From: SB21 sp964535295
GTDB lineage: Bacteria > CLD3 > SB21
DNA length: 35,786 bases
Direction: 5' to 3'
Assembly: GCA_964535295.1 (NCBI GenBank)
Contig: CAZHUW010000008.1
Location: 1 to 35,786, forward strand
This document shows, piece by piece, positions 32,456-35,786 of the stretch (positions are counted from its first letter, which is position 1; each line of letters begins with the position of its first letter). The translations under genes were made by a program, and so were the position numbers. Below the pieces are notes generated by a model. It saw nothing but the letters and a program-made list of their open reading frames with translations. It had not been told where the DNA came from and ran no database searches.

Positions 32456-33601
32456 CTAAAAAACTTGCGAGAACAAGATATATAAGCCCGTTCCTCCTTC
32501 TGCGTACCCGTAATCCACACGAATGATGGTGCTGTGCCAGTAAAAACGCAGGCCCGCGCCGCCGCCGCCATGCCAATTGTTTGTCAGCGACAACCCTTCT
32601 TTTCGTTTGAATATTTGTCCGGCATCGCCGAAGACCAGCATCCCGAGATACATATTCCGTCGATCCGAAAGCCGCACGCCTTGCCAGCGGAATTCAGAAT
32701 TGAAAAGAAAACGACCTTGACCCCGGACACGTGCGGCGGGCATCCCACGCACGCTGTTGTCGCCGCCAAGTTTCAATTCATCAAAAAAGGCAATTTCCCC
32801 AAAGGTCTGATCAGCCTGCATACGATAACCGAATACAAAAGGTTCGCTAATGGGAACAAAATGACGGTGTTCGTAACTCAGAAGCCAACCATTGAAGTCG
32901 CCACCTCCGCCGAATTTATATTCCACCAGGAACTCCTCAAATAACCCTTTGGAACTATTCAGATAATTATCCCGTGTATCGTACCGTAAGGATGTATTCA
33001 TCTTCACAAGCAAACCGCCGTCGAAACCAACCGGACGTATCGTATCCAGAATATTACCGGATCGGGCATTGGGAGTAATGGAGGTATATTTGATGCCGGC
33101 GCCAATTCGGTGCTGCCACGGAGATTTGAGACTGCGGATCCATTTCACATCAAGATTTGGAGATAAAGTTCTGAATGTTCTCTGGCTTTTTGTCAAATGA
33201 AGCGAGTCCACTTGCCGGTTGGTCAATTCTCCATAATAATTAGCAAACTCATGTTTATCCAATGCCGCTTCAACTTCCACGCGTTGCCCCGGAAAAAAAT
33301 TGGGAACATCCATGGATAACAGGTGGGCCCATTTCCCTTCAGTGGTCATGAATACTTGCGCTTTGTAAGACCGTTTGTAAGGCACGGTTTTGCCGTCATA
33401 TTCGTAGATCCCGAGGCGCATACCGTAACCCAGCCCGTCGTCGGAAGTATAGTTCACCAGCGGGATCGGGGTATACCGCCAGCCGGCAGTTTTTTTCGCG
33501 ATATCTTCGCGGCCTGCATTCCCGTCGCCCCCTCCCTGATACAGATGCTGGGCTCTTAAGGGGAAAAATGAAAACAGTAACAGGATGACTGTTTTTTTCA
33601 T
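32456..33601 (-). CDS. Omp85-superfamily outer-membrane barrel without POTRA domains
   Basis: A 381-residue protein with a signal peptide (MKKTVILLLFSFFPLRAQ) and a bacterial surface antigen (BamA/TamA C-terminal) barrel. Diagnostic features are LGGDNSVRGMPAARVRGQG (the VRGF/Y-type loop that folds into the barrel) and the aromatic C-terminus LFSQVF. There is too little N-terminal sequence for any POTRA domain, unlike BamA. AGAGGAGG about eight bases before ATG 33601 fixes the start; a longer frame to 33628 is open. It may export or insert lipids or proteins; the function is unknown. The hydrolase gene ends 31 bases upstream. Confidence 0.85.
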   Translation of the reverse strand: MKKTVILLLFSFFPLRAQHLYQGGGDGNAGREDIAKKTAGWRYTPIPLVNYTSDDGLGYGMRLGIYEYDGKTVPYKRSYKAQVFMTTEGKWAHLLSMDVPNFFPGQRVEVEAALDKHEFANYYGELTNRQVDSLHLTKSQRTFRTLSPNLDVKWIRSLKSPWQHRIGAGIKYTSITPNARSGNILDTIRPVGFDGGLLVKMNTSLRYDTRDNYLNSSKGLFEEFLVEYKFGGGGDFNGWLLSYEHRHFVPISEPFVFGYRMQADQTFGEIAFFDELKLGGDNSVRGMPAARVRGQGRFLFNSEFRWQGVRLSDRRNMYLGMLVFGDAGQIFKRKEGLSLTNNWHGGGGAGLRFYWHSTIIRVDYGYAEGGTGLYILFSQVF

Positions 33602-33632
33602 AAAGCGCCTCCTCTGACTGTTATTCAAAAAC

Positions 33633-34796
33633 CTATGTTCTCTGCTGTAATAATTGAAAGGTCAATTCCCACAGTCCGTACAACCCGGGCAGGGTTTCGT
33701 TGAGTACAGCCGATAGAGATTCCCAGTCAATCCTGAGATTGACGTGCGTGAATAATCCCATGACCGCCACAAAAGGTTCCGGCGCATTAGTGACGTTATG
33801 CGCCAACGACAGGCTTTCGGTATAATGCACCACTCGATCCCCTTCACTGTGGCCGATTAGAAGTTTTGATTGTATCTGATCGGAATAATGATAGAGCGAT
33901 AGCGTATCGATCCAGGTCTTAAAAGACGGCGGGATCTGCTCATATAACTCGTCGAACCGCTCGGGATCCTCATTACCAATGAAAGCAATGACGTTATATT
34001 GTTCCGGCGTCAGCCACATCGCGTCCTGCACAATGTCATAATCCATATCGTCGATCTTCTTTTTGATCAGATATTCAAAAGTTCCGTCCGATTTGACCAG
34101 TGACGCATTCCCAAACAGAAATTCCCAACGGTCGCTCTTGTCCAGAACCTCCTCCTGGCCGTAGTACCCTTCGGCATCGTAAGCACCCGTCAGCGTATAT
34201 TTCAGGGTTCGTTTAAGATCATAATATCCGCCGAATACAACTCCAAATCTGATCCGCTCTTTTATTTCCGGCCGCGTCATGGAAATAAGCACCGGCCCCG
34301 CCCCAAAGCTGAAAGCCATCATGCCGATCTTATTGGAATCCACCGATCTGAGGTTTTTGAAATGATCAAAACATACGGACAGTTCTTCCGAATCCCGAAA
34401 ACTCAATTTGAAATGTTTCATCTGCACCAGATCGGGGACCATGATGACAAAACCCGCCCGGGCCAGTCTTTTAGCCATACTTTGGAGACGTTTGTCTTCC
34501 TTGCCTTTTTCAGTGAACCCGTGCGTTATGATCATGCCGGCTCTCGGCGTTGATTCATCAGCGCTGTAGAGATCAAAATGCAAGTAGGTACCGTCATCAG
34601 TGCGGATCGAATCGCTTCTTACAGAAGGTTCATCGGTCAGCTTTTTATATAAGGACGGATGGTCTTTCGCAGTCATGTCCATGATCAGCAGGGCTGACAG
34701 AACGCCATCGCGCGGGGTTTTGAACATCAGCATGACAAGGCATGAGAAAATAAAGGACAAACCGATCCGAATGATAAACCACAGAAATTTGTTCAT
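33633..34796 (-). CDS. Membrane-anchored alpha/beta hydrolase
   Basis: A 387-residue protein with an N-terminal hydrophobic anchor (FLWFIIRIGLSFIFSCLVMLMF). It has the alpha/beta hydrolase pattern: oxyanion loop ITHGFTEKG, nucleophile Ser163 in AFSFGAG, acid Asp320 (HSEGDRVV) and His351 (LFTHVN). The nucleophile elbow is S-F-G preceded by F rather than the classical GxSxG, so activity should be judged with care. A long insertion between the strands (about 195-300) may form a lid. It is the first gene of the hydrolase/Omp85/AhpD/RND run, behind a TACATTTG promoter element. Confidence 0.82.
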   Translation of the reverse strand: MNKFLWFIIRIGLSFIFSCLVMLMFKTPRDGVLSALLIMDMTAKDHPSLYKKLTDEPSVRSDSIRTDDGTYLHFDLYSADESTPRAGMIITHGFTEKGKEDKRLQSMAKRLARAGFVIMVPDLVQMKHFKLSFRDSEELSVCFDHFKNLRSVDSNKIGMMAFSFGAGPVLISMTRPEIKERIRFGVVFGGYYDLKRTLKYTLTGAYDAEGYYGQEEVLDKSDRWEFLFGNASLVKSDGTFEYLIKKKIDDMDYDIVQDAMWLTPEQYNVIAFIGNEDPERFDELYEQIPPSFKTWIDTLSLYHYSDQIQSKLLIGHSEGDRVVHYTESLSLAHNVTNAPEPFVAVMGLFTHVNLRIDWESLSAVLNETLPGLYGLWELTFQLLQQRT

Positions 34797-34830
34797 AGAT
34801 CTCGACGCTTAGAAAACAGTTATGATTAAA

Positions 34831-34838
34831 CAAATGTA
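34831..34838 (-). promoter_or_regulatory. Possible -7 element before the hydrolase gene
   Basis: TACATTTG on the minus strand matches TAnnTTTG and would start transcription near 34824, 28 bases before the ATG. The -33 partner is weak. Confidence 0.4.
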
Positions 34839-34867
34839 GTCAAGGACTTTTAAAATATCACTATTTT

Positions 34868-34905
34868 TTAAATAAAAAAGGCAGATGAGCCGGTCATCTG
34901 CCTTT
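34868..34905 (-). terminator. Strong rho-independent terminator after the DUF3078 gene
   Basis: On the minus strand AAAGGCAGATGA and TCATCTGCCTTT form a perfect 12-bp stem around a 5-base loop, followed by TTTATTT. Confidence 0.92.
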
Positions 34906-34927
34906 GGTCAAACACATTTAATTCCGA

Positions 34928-35785
34928 TTAAAAATTGTACATGACTCCGACGGATATAACCTCTTTTAATTGCCATTTGGCTTTACCGTCGGTGTCTTTG
35001 ATGTCATAATCGTAAAGTATATTCGTCGATACACTCGATGTGATATATTTATTCACTTTCATCAGGAGCATGTTTTCCCAATTAACGTCGATATGTTTGA
35101 GATCTTCATAACTGGAAAACAAATTCAGTTTGGACTGAAAATCGGTATTTTCCATCAGCTTCTTTTTATATACGCTATTGATATTCCATCCTAATTCACT
35201 GCGGACGGTCTTCCCGGGATCAACGCCGTAGGCGCCGTAATGAGAGAGTGTGTCATCCAGAACGAATGTCATTTTCCCCGTAACCGGAGAGATCAGGGCA
35301 AAAAAATTCTCATTCGGCTTGTACTCCGCACCGAGCGATAAGGTCAAATAACCGGGCGACATGAATTCCGAGATCTTTTTCTTGGGGGTGGTCTTGTAAT
35401 CAAAGCCGCTCGCAAATTGTGTCCTTAAATCCAGTAATCCAGAATAGCTCCAATGTTCTATGGCTTCACGCCCGATCTTCGAAGTTAAAACGATCTTATC
35501 GTCGCTTTTGCGAACGCCCAGATCGCCCTGTTTTACGAGACCATATCCTAGTTCAAGCGTGTTATCCCATGCGATCTTGTCTTTTTTCATATTGGCAAAG
35601 AGATTGACTAATCCGTTTACCGCGAGAGAATTCTCGCCGCCACCTGACCAGTTCTTTAATCCGACCTGATTAAAATTAAGTCCGACCGCGCCGCCGGTTT
35701 TCCACGCTTTGGGAGCTTCCTGTGCATAGATCGAAATCATAGATGCCAGTAGCAGAATAGGAAAGAATAATAACTTTTTATTCAT
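34928..35785 (-). CDS. DUF3078-type outer-membrane protein
   Basis: A 285-residue protein, complete, starting at the ATG one base from the window edge, with signal peptide MNKKLLFFPILLLASMISIYAQ. The mature N-terminus has the DUF3078 pattern: WKTGGAVGLNFNQVGLKNWSGGGENS, followed by alternating strands (WDNTLELGYGLVKQG, KIVLTSKIG) and the C-terminal ISVGVMYNF with terminal Phe of an outer-membrane barrel. DUF3078 is common in Bacteroidota and relatives; function unknown. It ends with a strong terminator. Its promoter is outside the window. Confidence 0.88.
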   Translation of the reverse strand: MNKKLLFFPILLLASMISIYAQEAPKAWKTGGAVGLNFNQVGLKNWSGGGENSLAVNGLVNLFANMKKDKIAWDNTLELGYGLVKQGDLGVRKSDDKIVLTSKIGREAIEHWSYSGLLDLRTQFASGFDYKTTPKKKISEFMSPGYLTLSLGAEYKPNENFFALISPVTGKMTFVLDDTLSHYGAYGVDPGKTVRSELGWNINSVYKKKLMENTDFQSKLNLFSSYEDLKHIDVNWENMLLMKVNKYITSSVSTNILYDYDIKDTDGKAKWQLKEVISVGVMYNF

Positions 35786-35786
35786 A

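Overview
The window reads as chromosomal DNA from a Gram-negative bacterium of the Bacteroidota/Chlorobiota/Ignavibacteriota side of the FCB group; I cannot name a species. The evidence is several outer-membrane beta-barrel proteins, a DUF3078 protein, a Trm112-like protein and L33 of the type seen in that group, and promoters of the form TTG-N19/20-TAnnTTTG (before the tRNA gene, the TSUP gene and the GNAT-like gene at 22164) beside sigma70-like TTGAC(A/T)-N17 ones. Many genes also carry Shine-Dalgarno sites, which is more like the deep branches of this group than Bacteroides itself. No rRNA, CRISPR array, transposase or phage gene was seen.

Layout. 1-5793 (minus): the start of an M16 peptidase, a LytR_C membrane protein, a small secreted protein, then cdsA coupled to a family-5 solute-binding lipoprotein and one DppB-type permease, then an operon of three small cysteine-motif proteins led by rpmG. 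5906-8300 (plus): a GNAT enzyme, tRNA-Ala(CGC), and an AT-rich accessory stretch with one intact unknown gene, one broken barrel gene and diverged direct repeats that look like remains of a tandem gene array. 8404-15308: an RsmF-like rRNA methyltransferase, a VWA-domain protein, fabI, a nucleotidyltransferase plus small partner, and an acyl-CoA dehydrogenase. 15559-17731: TSUP permease, Cupin_5 protein and CPBP protease in one plus-strand unit. 17781-21944 (minus): thiolase followed by a cytochrome/beta-propeller lipoprotein, and an outer-membrane protein with a charged tail.

22164-25254 is the most interesting block: a GNAT-fold acyltransferase-like protein, an extended SDR and a PAP2_3 (Aur1-like) membrane phosphotransferase in one short operon behind a clear promoter. 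This combination resembles the bacterial ceramide genes (bCerS and CerR types) plus a headgroup transferase; serine palmitoyltransferase is not in the window. An SDR, a biotin carrier protein and a Crp/Fnr regulator follow.

27685-34796 (minus) holds an alpha/beta hydrolase, a POTRA-less Omp85-type barrel, an AhpD-like protein, an RND adaptor and an RND pump. A DUF3078 outer-membrane protein closes the window. Lipid and envelope functions dominate: CDP-diacylglycerol synthesis, fatty-acid elongation and degradation, possible sphingolipid synthesis, efflux and outer-membrane barrels.
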